Shown here piece by piece: positions 43,902 to 56,635 of a stretch of DNA of 64,000 bases. The position numbers and the translations under genes were made by a program. This DNA comes from Cordylochernes scorpioides (Eukaryota; Arthropoda; Arachnida; Pseudoscorpiones; Chernetidae), in assembly GCA_030710605.1 (NCBI GenBank), contig CP092877.1, positions 44,004,406-44,068,405 of the forward strand, written 5' to 3'. The notes under the pieces were generated by a model. That model saw only the letters and a program-made list of their open reading frames with translations. It was not told the origin of the DNA and searched no databases. The stretch's first letter is position 1; the number at the start of each line of letters is the position of its first letter.

Positions 43902-45473
43902 TGTTGGGGCACGTTTTTGTAACCATACCCCAACAGAAGGCGTATGTATAATCAAATCAAATGGATACATGGCTTCCCTCCCACATAGACTTACAGACCA
44001 CTTTTTGCCCAGAAACCTAGACAATTGATGACACCAGACTTCCATGCCGAAAGCTGATGTCTGGTGAAGAAGACACCAGTGACACCCAGAGACATCCGCG
44101 CTGGAAGCTGTTGTTTCATATGTACATATATTCCCCTCACCAAAAATTTAGGTAAAGGTGACCAGAAAAAAAAAATGGAGAAGGAAGATCTCTAAAGGAC
44201 TGAACCTTATAAAATATCCTTCCCGAGAAAGGAAAGCGTTATATTACAGTTCAAGTGAAAAGGGGCCTGTGTCGATTTTTAGCTAAGACGGAGGGGGGCG
44301 ATATATATATACCGTCCCGAGAAAAAGGGAGGATGGTATTTCAATCCATGTGGAAGGGGGGGCCTGGCGTCTGAAATTTTACACTATCGCCGTAGCTGTT
44401 TCTCTCTTTAGATTTTTTTGTTTTGGTAATACTATATGTTCTATTTCGATGGGAGAGGCCTGGGGCGTCTATGACATTGATACTGGAGCCGTTGGCCATT
44501 TTGATTGGTGTTTCTTTCGGCGAATGAAAATGCCAGCCAATAGAAACTTTGGCTCGGCAGCGAATGGAAACGGGGAGAGACATGAATAAAAGAGGGTTTC
44601 TTGGCCAAAAGGCAGATTCGATCGGAGTCGCTCAGTGAGAGGACAGTCTTCAGACGGGAGATCAGACCTTTACCGGCACTTTCGAGAAAAGGTAAGCCAT
44701 TTGTCATTATGACTTAGCGCCCCCCTCTTTTTTGTGTAGTAGCCAACCTAGATTTCGCATGGGCCCTAAAGGGCTATAAAGTAACTTCAGGTCACCTCTA
44801 TCTAAATTTTTACTATGTAAATAGCATATCTCGTCAGTATAGACATGTTCCCAAATTTTAATTTATTTAAATAAATATCTAGAGAAAATTTCCTGTTTCC
44901 TCTCATACATATTTCATTCCTTTTGCTTTATGGTACTACACCCCACACCTTAATTTCACAAAGTGTACAAATTATAGAACAACCGACTCTGTTGAAATAG
45001 AGTTGTGTACTATATCTTTGCTGTGATATATTGACACAGCAACAGTTGCAAAATTACGACTTTATTAGGGCTACTTTGAGGCTAATTATCTGTCAGTTTT
45101 TAGTGATGTTTGTACTTTTATGTGTTTCAGTGCGTTATTCCATCTTTAGACCTTTGTCCTGACAATATTATATGCTCGATCCCTGCTTTAACTCAAACTC
45201 TTAATCAATTACAGAGTTTCCCCCGTTTTTTTTTTTCTCTTTATTTATCCTGTTTGCACAAATTGCATTACATGTGATGATGTAAAGACATATGTCGATA
45301 GTGTATCATTGACAGCTGTGCTTCTATTATACAACATTAAGGTCTTGCTGCGGGTTATATACATGGGGTTGTTGGCCTAAATTGCTATATATATATATAC
45401 TTAAGTAAGGAAACTTTAATAAGTCACATCGTGTATCCTCCCTTTTCATCTATCCAAACCAGGGAACGCAACA
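43902..45473 (+). repeat. 5' LTR of element L1
   Basis: TGTTGGGGCACG to GGGAACGCAACA. Small frames at 44341-44707 recur in both LTRs and are not proteins of known type. GAATAAAAGAGGG near 44586 may be the promoter or polyadenylation region. Confidence 0.95.
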
Positions 45474-45490
45474 ATGGCGCCCATATACTT
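45474..45490 (+). promoter_or_regulatory. Primer binding site of element L1
   Basis: TGGCGCCCATATAC one base after the LTR end. TGGCGCC is the conserved start of tRNA-Lys-type sites. Confidence 0.75.
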
Positions 45491-45769
45491 TAGAAATATA
45501 TACCTAATGAAAAGCCATACTATTTTTAAGTATTGGTGAAGTAGTCCACGCATCCTGAGATTAACAGTCTATTATAAATCGTGAATTTTAATTTATGCTT
45601 TCCGTTTCACGGGCATTTTATCAGGCAATGAAAGTTATGTTGAGGCGGTGTATACCGCATCTCTCGCCGCTGTCTTTTACGATTCACATTGTTTGTGGCA
45701 AAACCTTAATATTATCATTGATTTCTGATATCAAAGTAAAACGTCTATGGGGATGAGTATCTTTTATTC

Positions 45770-45840
45770 TGGTCTTCTCGAGCTTTCGAGCTTGTCCGCC
45801 CTTCTACAGGAGAAACATATACAATATATCAAGAAAATAT
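45770..45840 (-). ncRNA. Weak hammerhead-like motif next to Penelope relic
   Basis: On the minus strand: CTGTAGA, a 4-bp stem GGGC/GCTC with a 6-base loop, then GAAAGCTCG. It differs from the hammerhead consensus at one core base. It lies downstream of the Penelope-like frame, where such ribozymes occur in known elements. Confidence 0.25.
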
Positions 45841-46129
45841 AACGTCGCCTGATGCTAAAACTATTATGATTCTATCTACATATATATATATATATACATT
45901 AGGAAGTTTTGCATATTATTTGTTTTCTTAAGACACTTTTTTTTTTATTAAGGTATTTATACATATTCTACTATTGTTTGCTATATTCTATGAATTATCT
46001 TATAGGTTAGAAATTCTATTATTTAAGTAGTTTTATAATAGTTATTGGCTATTACATATAAGTTACTTATATTATTGTTGATATTATTAGCTGGTACTAG
46101 GATATATTATGTTATATGTTTCGGGCAAA

Positions 46130-46480
46130 TCTATTTTCTATTAATGCTATTGTGTTTTCTGAATAATAGAGAATCAATTATAAGCCTTGATATTTGCTGT
46201 TTATGTTATTGTAATGTATTCTAGGTTCTCCTAATGCGAAAGTGTGACCTGTTCCTTTGCAGTATTGGAAAATTAGAGACCTATTGTCTTGATTAATAAC
46301 GTTGCGTCTATGTTCATATATTCTATTGCTGACTCTCCTTCCTGTCTCCCCTGCGTATTTGGCTTGGCAGCTGTTATACTCTACGGAATATATTGCCTTT
46401 TATTCTCTGTCTTGGTTAGTGGGTTTTATGATAGTAGGATTATTTTTAGATAGTGGACTTTTATGGTGGAGCCTATGTTA
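46130..46480 (-). pseudogene. Penelope-like element GIY-YIG endonuclease relic
   Basis: The minus strand reads AIYSVEYNSC, then KYAGETGRRVSNRIYEHRRN and FQYCKGTGHTF. This is the GIY-YIG nuclease of Penelope-like retroelements: an AIY/YAG variant of GIY/YIG, the TGR segment, the Arg of RIYEH and the later GH. Upstream residues (PLSKNNPTIIK) also fit the family, with a stop three codons before AIY. The RT part is not visible. It lies within element L1 on the opposite strand. Confidence 0.75.
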
Positions 46481-46541
46481 GGGGAATTACAGTAATATGT
46501 TTGGATGCCAGAGTTTCTTAAGTAGTTGGCTATTGTTATAG

Positions 46542-46835
46542 ATGTTTGTGAGTATGGAATGTAACATATCGCCCTATAGATATTTTGTGGTTTTGTTTAT
46601 TGGGTTATTGATAGTTATACTTTTGTGGAAATGTTGTAATATAAAGGTGGTTTGGTATCCTGCTTGCTGGACATTATTTATAATGTTCTGTGTCTCAATC
46701 ATTTTGAATTCTGTTGCGAGCACCATTGATTACAATTTCTTTATTTTACTTTCTCAAATTATTATATACAGTATGAGAAATGAGGTTGGATTGCCATGGT
46801 CCAAATTTAGAACGGTGATCAGTGTTTTACAGTAG
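46542..46835 (+). other. Unrecognised open frame with hydrophobic segments
   Basis: 97 codons with two or three strongly hydrophobic stretches, for example FVVLFIGLLIVILLW and LFIMFCVSIIL. No family is recognised. In this AT-rich setting it may be chance, so I do not call it a gene. Confidence 0.15.
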
Positions 46836-46839
46836 TCTA

Positions 46840-49179
46840 CTGAAATGACTTAGCATTTTTTTTCATCATAGCTCTGATATAATTTCTCACAGCAGAGGTG
46901 AGTTCTGATAAATATTGCTGGATACAAATATCTTAACTTCATTTTAATAGCGCTTTCTATCAAATCATACTAGCCTGTGCATCCAGATATATGAGCCTTA
47001 AGGTGAAATTAGAATTGAAGATCCAGTTAGCGTACCCGTGAAGAGAGAAGTTTGATCACCATAAAAAGACGCGTCAGGCAACCGACTTTTTTTTTTTTTT
47101 TTTTCTCATGATGCCTCCAACTGCATATGATCTTAAATATCCTGTATACACTCTGACAAGGGAAGGTTATCCTGAATTGACAAATGTATAATTTTTGTCT
47201 TTAGTAGAGATTTCCAAGATTCTATTTCTGAAACATTTTTTTTTTTGGATGAAGACAAATAAAACCATCTTGATAGTATTGAATTTTACAGTAAATATTT
47301 GCTAGCAGAAAGCATGATGAGATTACATGAAATTTAAACCAGTTATATGCTTAGTATGTTTCTTCAGCTGTAATTTGACACAGTCATCAAATGAAGAAAT
47401 GGGCAGTACGCCATATCTTGAAGCTGGACACTTCTGTGTCAGGAAGGTGTAGTTAGTCTGTTTAATGAGAATTTCAATAATTATCGAAATTTAGCAGATT
47501 ATCATTGGGGATTTGAACAACTGTCTTGAAAATTTTTGAACAGCCTGAGTAGATAAAGGAATCCTGGAGTTAGAGTGGAGAATTAGTAGTACAGACTGAC
47601 CACTCGACGCAGATAACTCTAGGGAACAATTATTGTGTTAATCCGCCGTAGACAAGAAGAACATTGATTCTCAGGATATTCGATAGGCAGAATTTTGAGA
47701 ATTGATAAGGTCATGGTTAAAGTTTACACAGGCATATGGGAGTAAAGACAGTGATTTAAACAAGATAAGAGGCAGCCTTGTGTCTTAAATACTTTCAGTG
47801 GAAGCAGATGCCACTGCAAATATTCAGGTCTAATAATTTCCAAATTTGAAGTCATGCATGACGGGTTAGCACGGGATTGACGCTTGAACTGGCTTTCACT
47901 GGGATTAATCGAGCTTGCGAAAGAACTAGAAGTGTGACATGTCACGCCACTGTACTAAATTAATAATTGAGAAGATTTATGTTGAGCCAACTGAAATTAG
48001 TAAAGAATTAAGAGATTAAGGTCTCATTCTTTGAGTTTTACACTAATTTCAATTACGCGATATGGACGGCGTTATAAGTTGGGTGGAAATGATTCGGCCG
48101 CAATGGGATGGTCTCCTGGAGGTGGTACGATCAAATACTACTTATTGAATGCCGGGCGGGATCGCATGAAGCATTAAATGACATCAAGAAATGCTTAAAG
48201 AAACACCCTAGAAGATTGGGGATCGACAAAAATGACGACATGGAAAATGCTCAACATTGTACATTGGCAGCAAAATGATATCTTGCTATTGTATGGACGA
48301 CCACTCCTTCCTGAAATGTGCAGCGGATATTAGTCCCAGAATTAGGACCTTTGAGGCGACACTTTCCTTTGCAGATGACATAAAGACGCATGACAAAACA
48401 GCACATGAGCATTTAAACTAACTTCAATTCCTGCCATTAATTAATTTAGTTGACCAATAGCTATAGAACCGCTGGAGACCTCCATACCCTGTGTGAATAT
48501 TTTAGTGAGAAATGAGCGATTCAATTCTATGAGCCATGAGGTATCCTGTAAGATCAGAGCTGTAACCCATTCATTTTTTTTTAATAGTAGCCAGTACGAG
48601 ATATTTCCAGAATGTTTGTTTCTTTTTTCTAACTGTCATATAATTCGGAAACTAGAAAACTACACTATTTTGATACAGTTTACATCTAGCATCCATGTGA
48701 ACTCAATATGACTATTGAACGTAGATTGTAGATTAATGAGCGAGCCAACCTAAAGAGAACGAGTTTAATAGGCTTACAATCAGTAGTTAAAACAGACTAT
48801 TCGCACAATTTTGTTATGTTCTCCCTCTAGCTGATCTATGACATTATAGATTTTTTTTTTTACAAGGTGACTACCCCGTCGAGTGTATATGAAGGTATAA
48901 AGGTTTAAAGGTCATAGGCTGTTGGAATAATAATACACTAGTAATAATTATAGTTCATTCTGATGTACAGTAGAGGCAGTGAGAACAGCGCCTCTACCAT
49001 CATGGCTAGTTAGTTTCAATACACCCAGAAAGAGCATTGATCTAAGATTACTATCCACCCACATGGATGAACATGTACCTCTCCCATTTCCTTCCCCTTT
49101 GGGCCATGAACCCATCTTTCACCCCTCGGTTCCCTGCCCCCATTAATACATGAGATTCTCTTCTCCAATCCCCACTACT
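46840..49179. other. Interior of element L1, no intact gene
   Basis: Scattered short peptides, for example SWLKFTQAYGSKDSDLNK near 47720 on the plus strand, suggest decayed coding sequence, possibly gag, but no motif is decisive. Confidence 0.35.
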
Positions 49180-49708
49180 AATCTGGAATATTTCAGACAG
49201 CAGACTGAGAGAGAACTGAGAGAAAAGGCTGAGAACTTTCAATAACGGGGACTTAGTCCTAGTGGAGAGAATGCATGAGACGAAGGGGCGTCACAAATTT
49301 GAGCCAAGGTATGGGGGTCCATATGAGGTACTAAGAAGAGCTGGTGATACTGTATATCTCTTGAAGAATCTAGAAACTGGGAATTTGGATAAATACCATA
49401 TAGATAGGTTAAAACAATACCATATACCAATTAGGATTTTCCCCACAGAGGAGGAGGAAACTAGTGATGGTAATTCAAGTCAAGGTTCCAGTGATGAAGA
49501 TCATTGGATTCATCTTACAGGTCCAGCTTATCTCCCTAATAGGTCCGTTAATGTAGTAGTTCCACAAGGGGTGACAACCAGAGCGAACTCAGAAGTAATG
49601 AGACGAGGGGAAGTTGACAGAGTTAGTGTGAACAGTTTAACTTTACGCAGGTCTACAAGGGTGAAAAGGCCCACACAGTGTAAATTCTGCTTAGACTGTC
49701 GCCACTAA
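49180..49708 (+). pseudogene. gypsy integrase C-terminus inside element L1
   Basis: The frame reads FNNGDLVLVERM, then FEPRYGGPYEVL, VYLLKNLETG and YHIDRLKQYH. This is the C-terminal module of Ty3/gypsy integrases, followed by an acidic and then basic tail. Core and RT are missing upstream. A purine tract (about 49984-49994, AGAGGGGGGG) lies 280 bp downstream, as at a 3' LTR boundary. Confidence 0.8.
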
Positions 49709-49994
49709 CTAGGATTTTGGAGTGTGTACGGAGAATCAGCTCGATAGAATGAGAAGTTTAGAGATTTCAACCTTTTTTTTTTTTCATTTAAAAACCTTTT
49801 TTTTTTTAAGTAGAACTTCATTAGGATTCCTTTTTTTTTATACAAACTATTTCTTGTTAAAACCCGAGTTTCAAAGACCAATGAGAATAATGTATACCAT
49901 TGTGAATTAACTATTTAGTGTAAATCTGAAATTTTAGTTATTATCAGGAGTAATAGGTGAAGGAAGGTGTAGGAAATCACAACTTAGAGGGGGG

Positions 49995-52729
49995 GCTATG
50001 TCTCAAACAACGAACCTAATAGGCATCCTATGGCTTGTGTTGGGTAATTCAGAAACCCTATAATCCCTGGCCTTCAGGTAGTAGCTTTGAAATAGGTTTC
50101 TAATGAGGACATGAAAGGTCAATCTTTCAGAGTAAAGTTGTGAAGTATAGGGACCCTAAGCCAGGGGTAGAAGTTAAATAGGCCCAGACCGTAGTCGATC
50201 CTCGGAAAGCACTTGAGAATGTTAGTGTTGGGTAGTGAATCGTAAACCCTATAAATCCATCTTTCAATAGAGTGTTGAGGTCGGACTACTGCAAAGGGGA
50301 CAGACGCAAGGTGAAGTAGGAAGAAAGTGACTTCACCCACGGTGGCTAGGGGAGTGACTCAATTCCGCTTTTATGAGGTGTCACGTTTAATGGTCCTTTA
50401 TTCGCCATTGTAATTTGTGTGTGTCTTTATAGAATTGTCGTGAATAGTCACTTAGTGTCAAAGCAAGGGCAGTTTTTGAAATTACATTTTTTTTTAGGTA
50501 GGTTAGCTTTCAGATTATTTAGAATTGTTAACCATTTTATTAACAATCATTTATCGAGTATAAAGTATTAGTATATATAGAGTTTGTATGAGGCATTAAT
50601 TTAAGTTAATAGGGCATTAGTCCCCACTTTGTTTTAATTAGAAACTTTATTTGATTTCACATTTGTCCTGAAAAATTTGTTATTATTAGGATCTATCAAT
50701 GATGATAATTATAGTACTTTGGCTTGTGTAGCAGCTTTTAACTTTAGTTTGTATGCAAACCGTGAATGATGGGGGGGGGGGTGTATGAATGGATTGGTTT
50801 AATGAATGTGTAAGAAGGTTAAAAACAATTATACTGTTAGACCAAAGGTATATTAGAATAGTGTAGGGAATTAATAGGTTCGATTTTTTTTTAATTTTGA
50901 TTTCTTTATTTGTTAGGATCGGAAGCCTCACAGGACAACTACAACTCTATCTAGTTAGAAATATTCGCTCCCTTTTGTTAGGTCCCTCGTTAGAGGATAT
51001 AATTTTCCTTTGATTTTCTTTTATTTTAGTTTAGCTTGAATTCTAAGGATTGTGGATAAATGATCCCTATCCCGACCCTCAGACTTGGAGACAGTGGAAG
51101 GCGAGGATCAAGCCGAATTTCCCACTCAACTCCTCCTCGCAAGAGGAAACGAAGAGGTATAGATTGAATTTTATGCAGGATGGGGGATTTGTTTTAGCCA
51201 TGCCGTATAGCCTGGGGTATAACGGCGCGACCTTGGGTAACCGATCTGACACCGTAGTTTCGACGCTTTTAGCGTGGCTGGAGCGAGGGTGTTGCAGACG
51301 GGAGGTCCTGTAAGATTGGCAAGTAGGCAGAGATTGCCCAGTTATTCTAGACGAAGTGTTTCCGTCTATTGAATTTTTTTTGGTACCAGTTTGATCCCCC
51401 ATAGCTAGCGGAAGTTTCTTCTAATAAAGGATTCGCCCTGCCATACGTTTTGTTGGAATGAATTCGAGCATAAGACCGATTCGAGAGACAGAATAAGTAA
51501 TTATTAGGACCTTCAACGAGTTTAGACTCGTTCCATGTTAGGATAAGATTTTAAAGTATTAGTTAACTATAATGACCGCGAACGAGACGCCAGAACAAGC
51601 CAGTGAGTCAAAGTTTTAGAAGTGTTGTATTGAGGACAGTAGAATTAAGAGCAGTTATACAGGGAGTAGAATTCTGAAGGAATTTGTAAAAGAACCAAAA
51701 TTTCAGATTGATAAAATTCAAATTTATAAGATGTAGATTTATAGGGTTCAGGTCAATGAATAGGGAGTATATTGGTAGATGAAAGTAATATGAATTCCTT
51801 GGAAGGGGGAGGTAGCTGAACTGTACACACCCCAGAGACAAGGTAAACGGAGTCACAAACAAAATGGGAGAAGTTGATTAGTTTCTCTGTCAAACAGAGA
51901 GCTTTCTTCATACGGTTGTCACCCTAGATTTAAATGGACTGAGTAGTTTAATAGAGGTCTGGGCTATGTTCCATTTGACCAAGATTCTAAATGACGTACC
52001 CATCTGGGTTGAGAGTATTGTAATTTGAGGAATCTAACACACAAGAGAGAACACACCCTCCAATAGGATCGGGATAGACGAATATTACCCAGTGACCAAC
52101 TCGTGATTCCAGACTGGATAAGATTGAAAACTTAACTGAGATACTAAACCTTGAACCCTCAGCGCACAAATATATATTATGTTTACATTTTCTTATTCAA
52201 TATGTTATTATTTTTATGTCATATATATTATATTATAGTCGTATACTATTCATTTCAACAATTTTATTTTGATATTCATGATATTAATATTTATATTAAA
52301 TATTTAATTATATATATTTTGTCACCATATATAATCTTGTAGTAGTTTCTTTTGTCATCTATCATGGGATGATTTTTTTATCACTTATATCTTAACATAT
52401 TTAATCACTATCTACATGATATGTTTACTTCAATATATATATTATACTCATCATATAACATGGAAGGATTCATTTTATCATTACATATTTCGTGCCTTAT
52501 TTAATAATTACTTTCACAATTTGTTTCTGTAATTTTTTAATTTAGCAAAAGTCATCATGTCATAGGCTAATTATTATGTATCAAGATATTTCTTTCAGCT
52601 AACTATAATTATCCTTTCCTTTGATTGTATATGTATAACTATACCACACGAATGTCTTGATTGGTACTTAAATAAAGATGCTGGCATGTTTTAGGAGTTG
52701 GACTAGTCAGTTATTTCTAAACGACTTCT
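49995..52729 (+). repeat. Putative long LTR of a second element nested in L1
   Basis: Bounded on the left by a polypurine tract and on the right by a primer-site-like motif, with AATAAA at about 52672. No second copy is in the window and clear TG/CA ends were not found. The frame at 51050-51313 has no motif. Confidence 0.3.
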
Positions 52730-52739
52730 TGGCGCCCAA
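52730..52739 (+). promoter_or_regulatory. Second primer-binding-site-like motif
   Basis: TGGCGCCCAA, the same start as the primer site of L1. About 65 bases on, an ATG at 52806 opens a 37-codon frame, MNPAPQEARMGLRG, ending in basic residues. It could be a gag start that is truncated. Confidence 0.45.
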
Positions 52740-53253
52740 TTTTTTATATATAATATGTAATAGGGAAATGTTCTAACTGTATTGTTAGCAGAAAGAAGGT
52801 AGCAATGAATCCAGCACCACAAGAGGCAAGGATGGGGTTGAGAGGACTTACCACAAGGAAGGCCTACTCCTCAAGGCCAAAGAAGAAAGTGGAAGGGTGG
52901 TATATATACCCATGAATGGTAAGACAGATGACCTTGCTTACTTCCATACATATGATATGACTGTCCCCCATAACCTATGTTGATAACAGTGTGCTGACGG
53001 AATAATAACACATAAAAACCCCTTTGCCAGGATGCGCAATGCCCACTAATGTTCGGAATAATAAACATCTAGAATGGCATACCATCATTTTGACTAGCCT
53101 TATCTTCCCTACAGGTTTCGGTACATCTGGCTTCACCTAGTAATGGAAAATGCATTTTGCTAGAAATGGGCCTGCTTTCATAGTAACTGATGAAAGGCAG
53201 ATGAATAATGAGTAGCACAAACGCATTTGTCCATTACTTGGCAGGGGGAGGAT

Positions 53254-54827
53254 TGTTGGGGCACGTTTTTGTAACCATACCCCAACAGAAGGCGTATGTA
53301 TAATCAAATCAAATGGATACATGGCTTCCCTCCCACATAGACTTACAGACCACTTTTTGCCCAGAAACCTAGACAATTGATGACACCAGACTTCCATGCC
53401 GAAAGCTGATGTCTGGTGAAGAAGACACCAGTGACACCCAGAGACATCCGCGCTGGAAGCTGTTGTTTCATATGTACATATATTCCCCTCACCAAAAATT
53501 TAGGTAAAGGTGACCAGAAAAAAAAAATGGAGAAGGAAGATCTCTAAAGGACTGAACCTTATAAAATATCCTTCCCGAGAAAGGAAAGCGTTATATTACA
53601 GTTCAAGTGAAAAGGGGCCTGTGTCGATTTTTAGCTAAGACGGAGGGGGGCGATATATATATATACCGTCCCGAGAAAAAGGGAGGATGGTATTTCAATC
53701 CATGTGGAAGGGGGGGCCTGGCGTCTGAAATTTTACACTATCGCCGTAGCTGTTTCTCTCTTTAGATTTTTTTGTTTTGGTAATACTATATGTTCTATTT
53801 CGATGGGAGAGGCCTGGGGCGTCTATGACATTGATACTGGAGCCGTTGGCCATTTTGATTGGTGTTTCTTTCGGCGAATGAAAATGCCAGCCAATAGAAA
53901 CTTTGGCTCGGCAGCGAATGGAAACGGGGAGAGACATGAATAAAAGAGGGTTTCTTGGCCAAAAGGCAGATTCGATCGGAGTCGCTCAGTGAGAGGACAG
54001 TCTTCAGACGGGAGATCAGACCTTTACCGGCACTTTCGAGAAAAGGTAAGCCATTTGTCATTATGACTTAGCGCCCCCCTCTTTTTTGTGTAGTAACCAA
54101 CCTAGATTTCGCATGGGCCCTAAAGGGCTATAAAGTAACTTCAGGTCACCTCTATCTAAATTTTTACTATGTAAATAGCATATCTCGTCAGTATAGACAT
54201 GTTCCCAAATTTTAATTTATTTAAATAAATATCTAGAGAAAATTTCCTGTTTCCTCTCATACATATTTCATTCCTTTTGCTTTATGGTACTACACCCCAC
54301 ACCTTAATTTCACAAAGTGTACAAATTATAGAACAACCGACTCTGTTGAAATAGAGTTGTGTACTATATCTTTGCTGTGATATATTGACACAGCAACAGT
54401 TGCAAAATTACGACTTTATTAGGGCTACTTTGAGGCTAATTATCTGTCAGTTTTTAGTGATGTTTGTACTTTTATGTGTTTCAGTGCGTTATTCCATCTT
54501 TAGACCTTTGTCCTGACAATATTATATGCTCGATCCCTGCTTTAACTCAAACTCTTAATCAATTACAGAGTTTCCCCCGTTTTTTTTTTTCTCTTTATTT
54601 ATCCTGTTTGCACAAATTGCATTACATGTGATGATGTAAAGACATATGTCGATAGTGTATCATTGACAGCTGTGCTTCTATTATACAACATTAAGGTCTT
54701 GCTGCGGGTTATATACATGGGGTTGTTGGCCTAAATTGCTATATATATTTATACTTAAGTAAGGAAACTTTAATAAGTCACATCGTGTATCCTCCCTTTT
54801 CATCTATCCAAACCAGGGAACGCAACA
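53254..54827 (+). repeat. 3' LTR of element L1
   Basis: Nearly identical to 43902-45473. Differences seen: a TA dinucleotide near 53657, G to A near 54095, and an A/T change with neighbours near 54748. Confidence 0.95.
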
Positions 54828-54979
54828 AATATGTGTTTCTTAAATATTTATAATTTGATATTATGAGTAATTTTATTTTTCACTTTTGATCAAGTTGAAA
54901 TTCTTGTTTGATTGCTTGCAAATTTTCGTTAAAGTTTATATTTTAAATACCGCGTATTTAAATTTATGTGGGCGGCATA

Positions 54980-55678
54980 NNNNNNNNNNNNNNNNNNNNN
55001 NNNNNNNNNNNNNNNNNNNNNNNNNNNNNNNNNNNNNNNNNNNNNNNNNNNNNNNNNNNNNNNNNNNNNNNNNNNNNNNNNNNNNNNNNNNNNNNNNNNN
55101 NNNNNNNNNNNNNNNNNNNNNNNNNNNNNNNNNNNNNNNNNNNNNNNNNNNNNNNNNNNNNNNNNNNNNNNNNNNNNNNNNNNNNNNNNNNNNNNNNNNN
55201 NNNNNNNNNNNNNNNNNNNNNNNNNNNNNNNNNNNNNNNNNNNNNNNNNNNNNNNNNNNNNNNNNNNNNNNNNNNNNNNNNNNNNNNNNNNNNNNNNNNN
55301 NNNNNNNNNNNNNNNNNNNNNNNNNNNNNNNNNNNNNNNNNNNNNNNNNNNNNNNNNNNNNNNNNNNNNNNNNNNNNNNNNNNNNNNNNNNNNNNNNNNN
55401 NNNNNNNNNNNNNNNNNNNNNNNNNNNNNNNNNNNNNNNNNNNNNNNNNNNNNNNNNNNNNNNNNNNNNNNNNNNNNNNNNNNNNNNNNNNNNNNNNNNN
55501 NNNNNNNNNNNNNNNNNNNNNNNNNNNNNNNNNNNNNNNNNNNNNNNNNNNNNNNNNNNNNNNNNNNNNNNNNNNNNNNNNNNNNNNNNNNNNNNNNNNN
55601 NNNNNNNNNNNNNNNNNNNNNNNNNNNNNNNNNNNNNNNNNNNNNNNNNNNNNNNNNNNNNNNNNNNNNNNNNNNNNN
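54980..55678. other. Assembly gap (699 N)
   Basis: Run of N. The open frames called across it are meaningless. It may contain the next DNA2 exon or more units of the adjacent tandem repeat. Confidence 0.99.
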
Positions 55679-55869
55679 GAGTAGAAATTCCACTCTCACA
55701 CAGAAAGAAGAAGGATATCAGGAGATCCTGATAATTCTGTAAGCAGCATTAGTTATAATACAATTACACATGTCTATATATATATAACACAATGTTAACA
55801 TATAAGTCAATCTCATTTTTTTATTTTATTATGTATGCATATATATTGCCTAAATTTGTAGGTGTGGTA

Positions 55870-56635
55870 ATTTGTATCTCATCCTATTGAGAATTGAACC
55901 AATGTTTGTGTTAAGGTTTATATGCCGTTGAGTGTGCTTTGTCACCCCATCGATAACTTAATATAATTGGTAAAATCATTGAAACGTATTGAAATAGAAC
56001 ATATCTATAATTCAAAGGTATGGTTCATATAAATGGACCTATGTGTATCATACAAATTTTCTAGACTTAGAAATATGTCTATACATGGTCTGAGTGAAAT
56101 TCTTCATTCCTTGTTCTTTTATATTAGTGTCTATATGTAATTTAATAGTATATTGCTTTGTGTATTTGCTTTGGTGTGCTTTCCATTTTAGCCAAGTTTC
56201 CAATAATCTAACATATTTATAAATCCTCTTAAAGCGTATTGGAATGAGATGTATGTCATTCAAATCGTAGGAGTAATGATTGAATACTTCATCACGATAG
56301 AAACCGACTTAACAATATTATTGTATTAGGATTTTTTTTTTATCCACTTTGAGGTTTGCCCTCAATACTATGTTGAGATATGGGGAGTTAGACTTCACAT
56401 AAATGGACTTTAGTGTACTATGCAAATTTATAAACTTGAAAGTATGTTTACATAGGGTTTGAATGAAATTCTTCATTCTTTATATTTAAGTGTTTATAAA
56501 TATATTAATCGTATATTGTTTTTTTTGTGTGTTTGCCTTGGTGTATTTTTGTCAGTTTATCAGTAATTTAATATAATCGACAAATCCTTTGAAATACATT
56601 AAAATAGGATATATATTAGTCGAAAGTATAACATA
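55870..56635. repeat. Degenerate tandem repeat of about 250 bp
   Basis: Two units (56022-56271 and 56391-56630) share ATAAATGGAC, GAAATTCTTCATTC, TGTGTATTTGC or TGTGTTTGCC, and AATATAAT/ATCGACAAATCC-like ends. A partial end of another unit lies at 55920-56021. A 118-bp segment separates the last two. AT-rich, non-coding. Confidence 0.7.

Larger units (their letters stand above)
43902..54827 (+). mobile_element. Large LTR element L1 without gag-pol
   Basis: 10.9 kb, with LTRs of 1572 and 1574 bp that differ at only a few sites. The target duplication is AATA (43898-43901 and 54828-54831). The primer site TGGCGCCCATATAC follows the 5' LTR and the purine tract GCAGGGGGAGGAT precedes the 3' LTR. 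The interior has no intact gag, RT or integrase core. It therefore looks like a large non-autonomous retrotransposon, with nested relics. Confidence 0.93.

Noticed and set aside
44341-44707. Three small frames that recur identically at 53695-54061
   Set aside because: They repeat only because they lie in the two LTRs of element L1, and no known domain is present.
54886-55742. Long open frames of about 240-280 codons on both strands
   Set aside because: They are translations of the N gap.
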